Assembly (NCBI GenBank): GCA_021108375.1
Contig: JAIORA010000047.1
Span: 1 to 64,000 of the forward strand
Origin: Anaerohalosphaeraceae bacterium
GTDB lineage: Bacteria; Planctomycetota; Phycisphaerae; Sedimentisphaerales; UBA12454
Reading direction: 5' to 3'
DNA length: 64,000 nt
Made by a program: the position numbers and the translations under genes. The notes beneath the pieces are model-generated. The model did not search any database. It saw only the letters and a program-made list of their open reading frames with translations, and was not told the DNA's origin. Shown here in pieces: positions 8,912-17,940 of this stretch (its first letter is position 1; every line of letters begins with the position of its first letter).

Positions 8912-9844
8912 ATGCTTAGGAATAATGACATAACAATTGATTTTGCAGGTATAACGCTAAAAAATCCGGTTATGACCGCATCCGGCACCTGCGGATACGT
9001 TGACGAGCTTGCGGATTTTATGGACATTAACAACCTTGGCGGTTTTGTTACCAAGAGCATTACGTTGAAGCCGCGATTAGGCAATCCTGTTCCGCGAATA
9101 GTCGAGACTGATTCCGGAATGCTCAACGCAATCGGCCTTGCCAACGTTGGGCTTGATAAATTCGTAGCCGAAAAGCTGCCGCTCATACGGAAATACGATG
9201 TGCCTTTTTTCGTTAACATTGCCGGTGAGACGATTGAAGAATATGTTGCTGTCGCCCAAAGGTTAGCTTGTTTTGATGAACTTGCTGGTATGGAGCTGAA
9301 CATCAGCTGCCCGAACGTTAAAAAAGGCGGCATAACTTTCGGCACAGACCCATCGCTTATCAGCGAAATCACCTCGGCAGTTAAAGCGGTCTGTAAAGAC
9401 AAAATCCTGATAGTCAAACTTACTCCGAACGTTACCGATATTAGCAAAACCGCCGCCGCTGCTGTCAATGCCGGTGCCGACGCATTGAGTATGATAAACA
9501 CTTTCACCGCGATGGTGATAGACATAGAGACCCGCAAACCCGTCCTTGCCAACCGCACAGGCGGCCTTTCCGGCCCGGCAATAAAACCGATAGCGGTTTG
9601 CCTGGTGAACAAGGTTTACAATGAGGTTGCCGCATCTGCCAATATCCCGATACTTGCAGGCGGAGGCGTGCGGACAGCATCGGACGCAATTGAGTTTATC
9701 ATAGCAGGCGCAACGGCTGTTACCGTCGGTACAGCAAGTTTTGTCTATCCCGATACTGCTGAAAAAATCGTCGGCCAAATCAGGGATTACTGCCAGAGGC
9801 ACGAAATATCCAATTTGAACTTATTGCGAGGCAGCTTGAAATAG
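8912..9844 (+). CDS. pyrD: Dihydroorotate dehydrogenase, catalytic subunit (class 1B)
   Basis: A 310-residue FMN enzyme that oxidises dihydroorotate to orotate. The class 1B catalytic cysteine is C133 in NISCPNVKKGG. The FMN phosphate-binding loop is seen as AGGGVRTASDAIEFI near residue 250. The N-terminal KNPVMTASGTCGY motif and the length are normal for the NAD-dependent heterotetrameric type, which agrees with the adjacent pyrK. It is probably cytosolic and regulated with pyrK from the promoter near 7920 or from the attenuated transcript further upstream. Confidence 0.96.
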   Translation: MLRNNDITIDFAGITLKNPVMTASGTCGYVDELADFMDINNLGGFVTKSITLKPRLGNPVPRIVETDSGMLNAIGLANVGLDKFVAEKLPLIRKYDVPFFVNIAGETIEEYVAVAQRLACFDELAGMELNISCPNVKKGGITFGTDPSLISEITSAVKAVCKDKILIVKLTPNVTDISKTAAAAVNAGADALSMINTFTAMVIDIETRKPVLANRTGGLSGPAIKPIAVCLVNKVYNEVAASANIPILAGGGVRTASDAIEFIIAGATAVTVGTASFVYPDTAEKIVGQIRDYCQRHEISNLNLLRGSLK

Positions 9845-9892
9845 ACGTCGCCAGCGGGTATAATGTGGCTGTGGATTATTAGGACGAATTTT

Positions 9893-10207
9893 ATGGAAAT
9901 CATTAAAGCCTTATACGATTATTTTCCGACCTCGGTTTTTACCGGCAAGGCTCTTGTTTTCATTAGCGAGGACTGGCGTGTCGAGCTGACCGAACATCGA
10001 AATTCCGATTTCAGCAAAATCAAGCGGAGCCAGCCCGTTGTAAGAATTAAATTTTTCAAGCGAGCTCTCAACGGGGAATTTATTCCCGGCCATTACGAAG
10101 ATTTTGATATTGTCGAAACCGGAGAGTTGGCAACTCGGATAGAAAGGTATATCCAGGCTGCCGCTGGCAAAAATATCAAGGAATACGGGTCCGATGATGG
10201 CTTTTGA
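9893..10207 (+). CDS. Small protein of unknown function
   Basis: A 104-residue protein started at the ATG at 9893, behind AGGACG. The upstream GTG-type extension to 9863 adds ten residues with no ribosome site. It looks like a compact alpha/beta domain with alternating hydrophobics (ALVFISEDWRVELTEH, PVVRIKFFKR) and no membrane segment or cysteine. I do not recognise a family. Its end overlaps the start of the DUF167 gene by 14 bases, suggesting coupled translation. Confidence 0.75.
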   Translation: MEIIKALYDYFPTSVFTGKALVFISEDWRVELTEHRNSDFSKIKRSQPVVRIKFFKRALNGEFIPGHYEDFDIVETGELATRIERYIQAAAGKNIKEYGSDDGF

Positions 10208-10508
10208 GAAAGACCTTGTCGTAACTGCCGCTGGCGATGGGAGCATAACTTTCGGCGTTAAAGTTGTTCCCGGCAGCAGCAGAACGACTTTAGCCGGTTT
10301 CTATGATGGGATGCTGAAAGTAAAAATATCGGCTCCGCCGGAAAAGGGTAAAGCTAATAAGGCTCTGCTCGTTTTTCTTGCTGACAAAATCGGGATAAGC
10401 AAAAATCTTATTGCGATAACATCGGGGCAAACGAGCCCGATTAAACGGGTTACTATTAATTCGATTACGGTTGACGTTTTTTTGAAAAGTCTGCAAAACT
10501 GCCAATGA
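10194..10508 (+). CDS. DUF167 family protein (YggU-like)
   Basis: A 104-residue protein with the DUF167 signature: KVVPGSSRTTLAGFYDGMLKVKISAPPEKGKANKALL is spread over residues 23-60, with the hallmark PPEKGKAN. Family members are small conserved alpha/beta proteins of unknown biochemical role. It overlaps both neighbours (14 bases upstream, four bases downstream as ATGA), so it is embedded in the long plus-strand transcription unit. The start could be either of two adjacent ATG codons at 10194 and 10197. Confidence 0.85.
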   Translation: MMAFEKDLVVTAAGDGSITFGVKVVPGSSRTTLAGFYDGMLKVKISAPPEKGKANKALLVFLADKIGISKNLIAITSGQTSPIKRVTINSITVDVFLKSLQNCQ

Positions 10509-12217
10509 AAAAAATACTGTTTTTATTTTTGGTTCTCCTGACAGGCACTGCCTCGGCTTCTGACCGACTTGCCAACGAGTACAAAGCTGGCCTTGGGGTT
10601 TATTCTGTCGAGGAGGTTCTCAAACTTCCCGACAAGGATGTTGACCTTGCAACAGCAATTCTTTCGCTTTCTAAAAGGTGGAACTCCTGTACTGATATAG
10701 CCAAATACCGCCGCGAACTTGATGAGATGGCTTTGGATATTAAAGAGATTGTCGAAAAAAAGCATCTTCGCCGCGGCAGAGAAGTAGTCCGAGCTGTCAA
10801 TGATTACCTTTTTGATGAACTTGGATTTTCGCCGGTCGAAACTGCTGAAAACCCCCAGGATTTGTTTCTTGATTCGGTTATAGACAATAAAAGAGGATAC
10901 TGTCTGAGTCTTTCTGTGCTTTACCTTTCCATTTGTGAACGGCTCGGAATGCCGGTTCACGGAGTGGTGGTGCCAGGCCATTTTTTTGTAAGGCACGGCA
11001 CTGGCAGAAGTGCTTTCAATATCGAAACAACGCAGAAAGGTATGCCCGCTCCTGATTCACATTACAAAAGTCGTTTCAATGTGCCGACAAACGCGAATAC
11101 GATTTATTTGAATAACCTTACCAAAAAGCAGACTATCGGCTGTTTCTTTAATAATCTCGGAAATGTTTACTACGATGACGGTGATGTTGAAAACGCATTT
11201 TACTATCAGCAGCTTGCGGTAAAAATCAATCCATCGCTGGCAGAGGCCAGAACGAATCTGGCGAACATATATCTGGACAAAAAAATGTTCGCTGAAGCGA
11301 TTGAAAGCTACCAGATTTCGCTGAAGATAAATCCGTACGATGCCAAAACGCATTACAACACAGGCAATGCTCACAGGCTAACTGAAAAATTTAATAAGGC
11401 GATAAAACACTACAAAGAATCGCTCAACCTCGACCCGAATTACATCGAAACTTACAAGGGGCTGGCTCAGGCCTATCATTCCAGCGGTAAAAGCATACTT
11501 GCTCTTGCGACCCTTAAAGACGCGGCAGGAATTAAGTCAAACGATGCTGGAATTTATGCCGATATGGCATCGATTTATCAGGATAAAAGAAATTATGCCG
11601 ATGCGATATCCAAATATCGCCTGGCAATTACACTCAAATCGGATATGTTCAGAGCCTATTACGGCTTGGCTTATACGTATTATCTAAATGAAATGTATTA
11701 CGATTCGGTCGAACAGTTCAAGGCGGCTATTTATTACGAGCCTGGCAATGCAAAGGTGTATTTTGGACTGGGCCTTACTTACAACAAGCTCGGCTGGACT
11801 GCCGACGAAATAAATTCTTACAAAAAAGCTCTCTCGTATGACCCTGCGATGGTTTCTGCCTATCAGAACCTCGGCAACGCTTATATGAGTCAGGACGAAT
11901 ACGCCTCTGCGGCAGTAGCGTATGAAAATGCAATCCAGCTTGAGCCGCAAAGCAGCGAGCTTTATTACAATCTGGGCATCTCATACTCATCAAGAGAAAT
12001 GTTTTCCAAGGCAAAAGATTCTTATCTTGCCGCTATTGAGTTCAAAGATAATTACTCCTCGGCGTATTACAATTTAGGCGTGTCGGCATATATGCTTAGC
12101 GAATACAGCGAAGCACTCGAATATATCTTAATCGCTCGGCAGCAAGGATACGATGTTCCAGCCGAACTGATTGAAGAGCTTCAAAAAATAGTCGAAAAGG
12201 AAATATCAAATCGTTAA
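10505..12217 (+). CDS. Exported transglutaminase-like/TPR protein
   Basis: A 570-residue protein with a signal peptide (residues 1-18, ending TASAS), a SirB1/transglutaminase-like domain (about 90-185) and then about ten TPR units (about 215-555). The putative papain-like triad is C133 in RGYCLSLS, H159 in VPGHFFVR and E174 in FNIE, so the fold may still be enzymatically active. The TPR part shows repeated motifs such as YYNLGISYSSREMFSKAKDSY. It is probably periplasmic and organises envelope proteins. The domain order is seen directly; the substrate is unknown. It overlaps the preceding stop by four bases. Confidence 0.85.
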   Translation: MKKILFLFLVLLTGTASASDRLANEYKAGLGVYSVEEVLKLPDKDVDLATAILSLSKRWNSCTDIAKYRRELDEMALDIKEIVEKKHLRRGREVVRAVNDYLFDELGFSPVETAENPQDLFLDSVIDNKRGYCLSLSVLYLSICERLGMPVHGVVVPGHFFVRHGTGRSAFNIETTQKGMPAPDSHYKSRFNVPTNANTIYLNNLTKKQTIGCFFNNLGNVYYDDGDVENAFYYQQLAVKINPSLAEARTNLANIYLDKKMFAEAIESYQISLKINPYDAKTHYNTGNAHRLTEKFNKAIKHYKESLNLDPNYIETYKGLAQAYHSSGKSILALATLKDAAGIKSNDAGIYADMASIYQDKRNYADAISKYRLAITLKSDMFRAYYGLAYTYYLNEMYYDSVEQFKAAIYYEPGNAKVYFGLGLTYNKLGWTADEINSYKKALSYDPAMVSAYQNLGNAYMSQDEYASAAVAYENAIQLEPQSSELYYNLGISYSSREMFSKAKDSYLAAIEFKDNYSSAYYNLGVSAYMLSEYSEALEYILIARQQGYDVPAELIEELQKIVEKEISNR

Positions 12218-12237
12218 TTTATCAGGGAGAATAAAAA

Positions 12238-13089
12238 ATGGGAAATGAAAAGCAGGAGCAGAAAAATCGCAAAAAGACCTCGGTATTTAGGGTTCTAATA
12301 TCGCTGGTCATCTTCGTCGCTGTCTTGGGGGCGATTATCCTTTTCTCTATCGATGGCATTATCAAAGTCGGAATCGAAAAGGCTGTTACGAAACAGCTTG
12401 GCGTCGAAGCCACCGTTGGCAGTGTTCGCCTTAACATCTTTTCCGGCAACATCCAGATTTACGACCTGAAGATAAAAAATCCGGATGGTTACGAATATGA
12501 TAATATTTTGGAGCTGCACTCTGCCAGTGCCTCAGCAAAGCTCTCGTCGTTATTTTCTGATACGATTGAGATTTCGCAGGTATTACTCGACGGTATGACA
12601 ATCGCAATTGAGCAAAAGGGTCTTGGCAGCAATCTAAACGATGTTCTGAAGTCTATGCCAAAATCCGATTCGCCTTCTGATTCCGAGCCAACCGATTCAA
12701 ACGCCCCCGCCAAAAAGGCCAAAAACGTTCACATCGCCCTGCTCAATATAAAGAAAGTCAAGGTAAACGCAAAATTATTGTCTATACCCGGCAAGGACGA
12801 CGCAGTCTCTCTGACGCTTCCGAAGATAAATCTGGTCGATATAGGCAGTAACAAAAAAGCTACGCTTGAGCAGGTTATTGGCAAGGTTTTTGCCGCAATT
12901 GCCGAGGCCATCGCCAAAGAAGGTACCAGCGTACTGCCTAAAATGCTGACATCTTCTGTTAATGAAATTCTAAAAACAAATCTCAAAACAATAACTGAAA
13001 CTGGTGAAAATTTACTCAAGGACGCAGGAGTCTCCGAGAAAGTCGAAGATATTACCGAAGGCATTAAGGATATTTTCAAAAAGAAATAA
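12238..13089 (+). CDS. AsmA-like membrane-anchored protein
   Basis: A 283-residue protein with a basic cytoplasmic N-terminus, one membrane segment (about 18-40) and a periplasmic part. Residues 45-130 resemble the start of AsmA/DUF748-type proteins: GVEATVGSVRLNIFSGNIQIYDLKIKNP is the usual beta-rich opening. A serine/proline-rich linker (about 140-160) and an amphipathic C-terminal half follow. AsmA-like proteins take part in lipid transport to, or assembly of, the outer membrane, which fits the lipid A genes downstream. The start has an AGGGAGA ribosome site. The family call is moderate because the protein is much shorter than AsmA. Confidence 0.65.
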   Translation: MGNEKQEQKNRKKTSVFRVLISLVIFVAVLGAIILFSIDGIIKVGIEKAVTKQLGVEATVGSVRLNIFSGNIQIYDLKIKNPDGYEYDNILELHSASASAKLSSLFSDTIEISQVLLDGMTIAIEQKGLGSNLNDVLKSMPKSDSPSDSEPTDSNAPAKKAKNVHIALLNIKKVKVNAKLLSIPGKDDAVSLTLPKINLVDIGSNKKATLEQVIGKVFAAIAEAIAKEGTSVLPKMLTSSVNEILKTNLKTITETGENLLKDAGVSEKVEDITEGIKDIFKKK

Positions 13090-13115
13090 CAACCATCAGG
13101 ATTAATATATACTGA

Positions 13116-14171
13116 ATGAGTTCAAATGGGAAAAAAGTATTCATTGCACTTAGCGGCGGCGTTGACAGCGCTGTCGCTTCTGTAGTGCTGGCCGAGGCTG
13201 GTTACGAATGTTCAGCCGTACATATGGTTACCTCTCCGCAGGGCTGGGTTCATTGCAGGGACGCTGAAAAAATAGCAGCAGACCTTGGCATTCCAATTCA
13301 CGTGCTTGAACTTGAAAACGATTTTAAGGATGTACTCGATTATTTCTGCAACGAATACAAAAATGCCCGAACACCAAATCCGTGCGTCTATTGCAACCGC
13401 AATATAAAGTTTGGCAAAATTCTCAAATTTGCTCTCGATAGTGGTGCCGACTATCTCGCTACCGGCCATTATATCAGAATTGTCCAAGAGGCTAATGGCC
13501 CTGCTATATACGCCGCCACCAATACCGCCAAAGACCAATCCTATATTCTGTCAATGGTTGCTCGGAGTGCGCTCAAGCATATACTCTTTCCGCTTGGAGA
13601 ATTTGACAAGAGCCAGGCTCGTGCAATAGCTAAAAAACTTGGCCTGCATATTGATAATAAGCCGGACTCGCAGGAAATATGTTTTATTCCAAATGATGAT
13701 TATGCTGCCGAGCTGGAAAGACTTTGCCCTGAAATTATAAGGGACGGCCAGATAAAAACCGATGATGGCCAGATTCTCGGCAGCCACAAAGGCATATACA
13801 AATATACTATCGGCCAGCGGCGAGGTCTCAAAATCGCTATGGGCATTCCGTATTATGTAACAAAGCTCGATAGTGAATCCAATACGGTGATACTCGGTGC
13901 AAGAGAAAAATTGCTCAGCAAAGAACTTATAGCATCCGAAGCCAATTGGCTTATAGATGAGCCAAAAGAGCCTTTCGCGGCAAAAATTAAAATCCGCTAC
14001 AATCATCACGGTTCTTCGGGAACAATTTATCCTATGGGTCGGGATGTTAGGGTTATTTTTGACGAGCCGATGTCAGCTGTAACGCCGGGGCAGACTGCGG
14101 TTTTTTATATCGAAACTTCTGCCGGGTCTCGACTGGTTGGCGGTGCCTGGATTGACGAGACAAGCTGCTGA
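13116..14171 (+). CDS. mnmA: tRNA-specific 2-thiouridylase
   Basis: A 351-residue enzyme that thiolates the wobble uridine U34 of Lys, Glu and Gln tRNAs. The ATP PP-loop is SGGVDS at residues 13-18. The catalytic cysteine pair is C90 in PNPCVYCN and C189 in SQEICFIP, matching the two cysteines that form the persulfide/disulfide in E. coli MnmA. The C-terminal beta-barrel domains are intact. MnmG, which modifies position 5 of the same base, is encoded at 24197-26014. The stop shares one base with the next start (TGATG). Confidence 0.96.
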   Translation: MSSNGKKVFIALSGGVDSAVASVVLAEAGYECSAVHMVTSPQGWVHCRDAEKIAADLGIPIHVLELENDFKDVLDYFCNEYKNARTPNPCVYCNRNIKFGKILKFALDSGADYLATGHYIRIVQEANGPAIYAATNTAKDQSYILSMVARSALKHILFPLGEFDKSQARAIAKKLGLHIDNKPDSQEICFIPNDDYAAELERLCPEIIRDGQIKTDDGQILGSHKGIYKYTIGQRRGLKIAMGIPYYVTKLDSESNTVILGAREKLLSKELIASEANWLIDEPKEPFAAKIKIRYNHHGSSGTIYPMGRDVRVIFDEPMSAVTPGQTAVFYIETSAGSRLVGGAWIDETSC

Positions 14172-15226
14172 TGGAAAAAGAAAAAGACATCCTCGATTTA
14201 TGGGCTCAGGCCCAGGCCAGGCAGGACAGGCTTTCAACAAAGGCTCTCATAATTCAGCCCGGAGCCATAGGCGACTGCATCCTGACACTGCCGCTGGCGG
14301 CGATGATGAAGGACAAGCTCAATGTTGGCATCGTTAAAATTTTGGGCAGAAGCAGTTACATAGATTATTTTCTCGGACGAAGCTGCATCGACGGCATTGG
14401 CGATATGGATTCAATTGACCTGCATCGGTTCTTTGTCAGTCCCGACGATTTTCATCCAGACGAATCCGACCCGCTGATTGAAGCGATGGCAAATTACAAA
14501 ATCATAATAAATTTTCTCGGAGAACCCGGCAGCGATTTTGAACAAAATTTGGCCTTTGCTGCCAATTGCAGTAACCCTGTCGAGGTGGCTACTTTCCAGC
14601 TCAAACCGCCAGCCGGCAATGACAAACACATCACTTCCATTTACGCAAACCATCTGGCGGAAATTTTTCATCTTGCGCCTTCGGAAATCTGTCAAGACAG
14701 TTGTTATCTTGAGCCGATGAATTCTGACAGAGAAAATTCCCAAAAACTTATTAAATCTCTCGGCCTGAGCAATTCAAATCCGATAGCAGTGATTCATCCC
14801 GGCAGTGGAGGCCAGTCAAAGTGTTGGCATATAGATAATTTTTATTCTGTCGCGGAGATTTTGGCCGAGCGAAAAATCAATCCTGTATTCCTGATAGGCC
14901 CTGCCGAAATCGAAAGGTTCAAACCTTCAACAATCGACCGGTTTGCCGCAGTTGCGCCGGTGGTTTCGGATTTCAGCCTTACCGAAACATTCCAGTTGCT
15001 CTGCCTGGCTGGCTGTTTTATAGGTAACGACAGCGGCATATCGCATATGGCCGCGGCGTTGGGCGTGCCAACCATATCTTGTTTCGGCCCCACCGACCCA
15101 GCCATCTATTCGCCTATCGGCCCTAAGGTTAAAACCTTTAAATTCGATTCCAACGATTTTACATCTCCCGCGCCAGAGGCCGCTGCTGCCATCGCAAAGC
15201 AGGCGTATGAATTCATAACTTCTTGA
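14171..15226 (+). CDS. Glycosyltransferase family 9 (heptosyltransferase-like)
   Basis: A 351-residue GT-B fold enzyme of the ADP-heptose:LPS heptosyltransferase family. The N-terminal domain opens with LIIQPGAIGDCILTLPLA. The C-terminal donor-binding domain has VIHPGSGGQSKCW near residue 200 and the signature FIGNDSGISHMAAALGVP near 285. It probably adds a sugar to lipid A core or another surface glycan. The acceptor cannot be read from sequence. The adjacency to lpxI and a Kdo-kinase-like gene supports an inner-core role. Confidence 0.88.
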   Translation: MEKEKDILDLWAQAQARQDRLSTKALIIQPGAIGDCILTLPLAAMMKDKLNVGIVKILGRSSYIDYFLGRSCIDGIGDMDSIDLHRFFVSPDDFHPDESDPLIEAMANYKIIINFLGEPGSDFEQNLAFAANCSNPVEVATFQLKPPAGNDKHITSIYANHLAEIFHLAPSEICQDSCYLEPMNSDRENSQKLIKSLGLSNSNPIAVIHPGSGGQSKCWHIDNFYSVAEILAERKINPVFLIGPAEIERFKPSTIDRFAAVAPVVSDFSLTETFQLLCLAGCFIGNDSGISHMAAALGVPTISCFGPTDPAIYSPIGPKVKTFKFDSNDFTSPAPEAAAAIAKQAYEFITS

Positions 15227-15256
15227 CCTGAAATAACTACCCGTTATAATGGCGAT

Positions 15257-16093
15257 ATGAACGAACAGAAAACACTTGGACTCATCGCTGGTGGCGGAAG
15301 ATTACCTTTCCTTGTCGCCATGGGTGCGAAAGCCAACGGCCTTAAAGTCGTTTGTGTTGGACTCGGCGATAATCCCGAAGAGGGACTCTCCCAGTGCGTG
15401 GACGTTTTTAAAACTGTTCCGCTGGCAAGGCCGGGTTCCTGGATAAGAGCTTTGAGAAAGTACAACGTTACCGATACCATTATGGTCGGCAAGGTTCAAA
15501 AAGCAAAACTCTACACTCCGCAGCGAATTTTAAGGTATCTGCCGGACTGGCGGGCGTTGAGGGTTTATTACTGGCGGCTAAAAAAACGTGATAAGCGAGA
15601 TGATACTATTTTAGGAGCTCTTGCCGACGAACTGGCAAGCGGAGGGATTATTTTGAAAGATTCCACAAAGTACTGCAAAGAATATCTTGCCGGCAAGGGT
15701 GTGCTGACAAGTACTCAGCCCGGCTCATCGGTAAAGGAAGACATCGAATTCGGATGGCAACTGGTCAAAAAACTTGGCGAACTCGATATTGGCCAGGCAA
15801 TTGCTGTCAAGGAAAGAGCCGTCATTGCTGTCGAGGCAATCGAAGGTACTGCACAAATGATTATTCGTGCCGGGCAGTACTGCGAAAAGGGAGGCTGGAC
15901 TCTGCTAAAAGCTGAAAAGCTCGCCCAGGATAATCGTTTTGATGTACCCTGTATCGGTCCCGATACAATAAGGTCGCTCGCCGAAAATAACGGCAAATGT
16001 ATTGTCGTTGAGGCCGGTAAGACTCTTATCCTTGACAAGCCTGAAACCATTGAGTTGGCAAACTCATTTGGCATCGCGATATTAGGACACTAA
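15257..16093 (+). CDS. lpxI: UDP-2,3-diacylglucosamine diphosphatase (LpxI type)
   Basis: A 278-residue protein of the DUF1009/LpxI family, which hydrolyses UDP-2,3-diacylglucosamine to lipid X in lipid A synthesis and substitutes for LpxH. Visible family features are the opening GLIAGGGRLPFLVA, a central DDTILGALADEL motif (about 116-127) and C-terminal GGWTLLKAEK and DVPCIGPDTI. The length is normal. The stop overlaps the next start by one base (TAATG). Its presence implies an outer membrane with lipid A. Confidence 0.93.
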   Translation: MNEQKTLGLIAGGGRLPFLVAMGAKANGLKVVCVGLGDNPEEGLSQCVDVFKTVPLARPGSWIRALRKYNVTDTIMVGKVQKAKLYTPQRILRYLPDWRALRVYYWRLKKRDKRDDTILGALADELASGGIILKDSTKYCKEYLAGKGVLTSTQPGSSVKEDIEFGWQLVKKLGELDIGQAIAVKERAVIAVEAIEGTAQMIIRAGQYCEKGGWTLLKAEKLAQDNRFDVPCIGPDTIRSLAENNGKCIVVEAGKTLILDKPETIELANSFGIAILGH

Positions 16094-16920
16094 TGGCAGA
16101 TGTATGTTATAACAAAACGAAAATGTACGGTTGGACGGTACTGCTGCACTCTGGTTTTCCTGCCGAGGCTTTTGTTAAGCCCACAGGTTTAGTTCCTGAT
16201 GGCAAGAGGAGCGAGTCTGTTGCTGTTAATTCATCATGCTATGCAGGCGTTTTTAAATCGGAGGTGGTATTCAAGAATAAGGTTTACAGTCTTTTTTTGA
16301 AAATCTTTTTTTATCGCTCCGCCAAAGATTTTTTCCTGCATCAATTTCGCCCCTCACGAGCCGTTCGTGCTTTTAAAGCCGCTGCAATGCTTTCAGCAAA
16401 TGGCATAAACGCTCCTGTTTCGATAGCACTGGGAGCTAAAAAAATTCTGGGTACGATTAAAACAGGCTCATTTTTAATTACTTCAGAAGTTGCGGATAGT
16501 CGCCTTTTCTATGAGTTGCTTGATGAGCTTGCCAACTCGGAATCGACAGTCAACGAAAAAAGGAAACTCGTAATTGCTCTCGGCGAGATGGTCGGCAAAA
16601 TGCACTACGCCGGTATTTTTCACGGAGATTTAAGGCTCGGCAACATTCTCGTTCAGCAATCTCAAGCCCAGTATAAATTTACACTACTGGACAACGAGAG
16701 AACCCGAAAATTTACAACTCTGCCGGGAAGACTAAGGGTTAAAAATCTTGTTCAGGTTGGTATGTATGAAAATGGCCTTACCAGAACAGATAGAATGAGA
16801 TTTTTTGCCGCGTATTTACGCAACTGCAAAAATTGTGAAATACCGAGTGAAGAACTTGTCAAAAGGGTATGGAAAAAAACGCAGAAAAGGCTCGAAAAAA
16901 AGCGTTTTAAAACTGTCTGA
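16093..16920 (+). CDS. Kdo/LPS-core kinase-like protein
   Basis: A 275-residue protein-kinase-like enzyme of the KdkA/WaaP (BUD32-like) group. The catalytic loop is HGDLRLGNI with D179 and N184, and the metal-binding acid is D200 in LLDNERT. The glycine-rich N-lobe is weak, as usual for LPS kinases. It probably phosphorylates Kdo or another inner-core sugar, in line with the upstream lpxI and GT9 genes. Its 3' end overlaps the 3' end of pheS on the opposite strand by 14 bases, leaving no room for a terminator between them. Confidence 0.82.
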   Translation: MADVCYNKTKMYGWTVLLHSGFPAEAFVKPTGLVPDGKRSESVAVNSSCYAGVFKSEVVFKNKVYSLFLKIFFYRSAKDFFLHQFRPSRAVRAFKAAAMLSANGINAPVSIALGAKKILGTIKTGSFLITSEVADSRLFYELLDELANSESTVNEKRKLVIALGEMVGKMHYAGIFHGDLRLGNILVQQSQAQYKFTLLDNERTRKFTTLPGRLRVKNLVQVGMYENGLTRTDRMRFFAAYLRNCKNCEIPSEELVKRVWKKTQKRLEKKRFKTV

Positions 16921-17896
16921 GAAAGCGGACATCGTTCTCGTATAACAGTCTTATATCGCTTATGCCGTATTTACGCATTGCAAGCCGTTCAATTCCGAAA
17001 CCGAACGCCCAGCCCGTGTATTTTTCGCTATCGATTCCAACCGATTCAAAAACATTCGGGTCAACCATTCCGCATCCGCCCACTTCCATCCAGTTGCCGT
17101 TGCCGTCTTTATCAACCCACAACAGGTCAACCTCGGCGCTTGGCTCGGTGAACGGGAAAAAGCTCGGACGCAATCTCCATTTTACGCCAGTCCCAAAAAA
17201 CGCTTCGATAAACTGAGCTATCGTGCTCTTCATATCGACCATCGAAACGCCCTCATCGACGACCAAAGCCTCAAGCTGATGAAACATAAACATATGAGTA
17301 GCATCAACAGTATCCGGCCGATAAACTGTACCCGGAGCCACAACTCTGATAGGCGGCTTACTATTTTCCATAACGCGAATTTGTATAGTCGAAGTCTGTG
17401 TTCTCAGCAGCGTTTTATCATCAATATAGAAATTGTCCCGCGTATCTCTTGCCGGGTGTTCCGGCGGGATGTTCAAAGCGATGAAATTGTGCCATTCGTC
17501 CTCTACTTCCGGGCCGTAGGCAATATCAAAACCCATCTTCGCAAAAATTTCGAGCAGTTCGTTCGTCGTTTGCGTTATGATGTGTGCCTTGCCGGTTTCT
17601 ATTTCCGCCGCTGGCAGTGTAACATCAATCATAGGCCCGCCACTGCCAGCATTTTCGCCGAGATTACTCTTTATTTCATCAAAGGCTTTGCTGATATTTT
17701 GCTTAATCTTGTTGGCCAGCGCTCCTGCCTGTTTTTTTTGCTCTGCTGGAAAAGAACCTATCTTGCTGAGCATCTGCGTAACAGAACCCTTGCGTGAAAG
17801 GAATTTGACGCGGAACTCCTCAAGCTGCGCGGAATTAGCAACTTTGTTGAGGGCATCAAGAGCCTCTTTGCCGATTTTTTCAAATTCATTGAGCAA
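16907..17896 (-). CDS. pheS: Phenylalanyl-tRNA synthetase alpha subunit
   Basis: A 329-residue class II synthetase subunit. The N-terminal coiled coil (1-85) is followed by the catalytic core with LRTQTSTIQIR, VYRPDTVDATHMFMFHQ, RPSFFPFTEPSAEVD and the class II motif 3 GWAFGFGIERLAMRKYG. The start must be the TTG at 17896, since a stop codon lies two codons upstream and no later start keeps the coiled coil. The usual partner gene pheT is not next to it; the convergent kinase gene occupies that place, so pheT must be elsewhere. It is the last gene of the thrS-infC-rpmI-rplT run. Confidence 0.96.
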   Translation of the reverse strand: MLNEFEKIGKEALDALNKVANSAQLEEFRVKFLSRKGSVTQMLSKIGSFPAEQKKQAGALANKIKQNISKAFDEIKSNLGENAGSGGPMIDVTLPAAEIETGKAHIITQTTNELLEIFAKMGFDIAYGPEVEDEWHNFIALNIPPEHPARDTRDNFYIDDKTLLRTQTSTIQIRVMENSKPPIRVVAPGTVYRPDTVDATHMFMFHQLEALVVDEGVSMVDMKSTIAQFIEAFFGTGVKWRLRPSFFPFTEPSAEVDLLWVDKDGNGNWMEVGGCGMVDPNVFESVGIDSEKYTGWAFGFGIERLAMRKYGISDIRLLYENDVRFLRQF

Positions 17897-17940
17897 AAGT
17901 CATACCGATTCTATTGAGTAAATGCGTTTGGTTCTGCCGT

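Noticed and set aside
16907-16920. Frameshift at the pheS/kinase junction
   Set aside because: Both proteins end with family-typical C-termini, so the 14-base convergent overlap is real rather than a frameshift.
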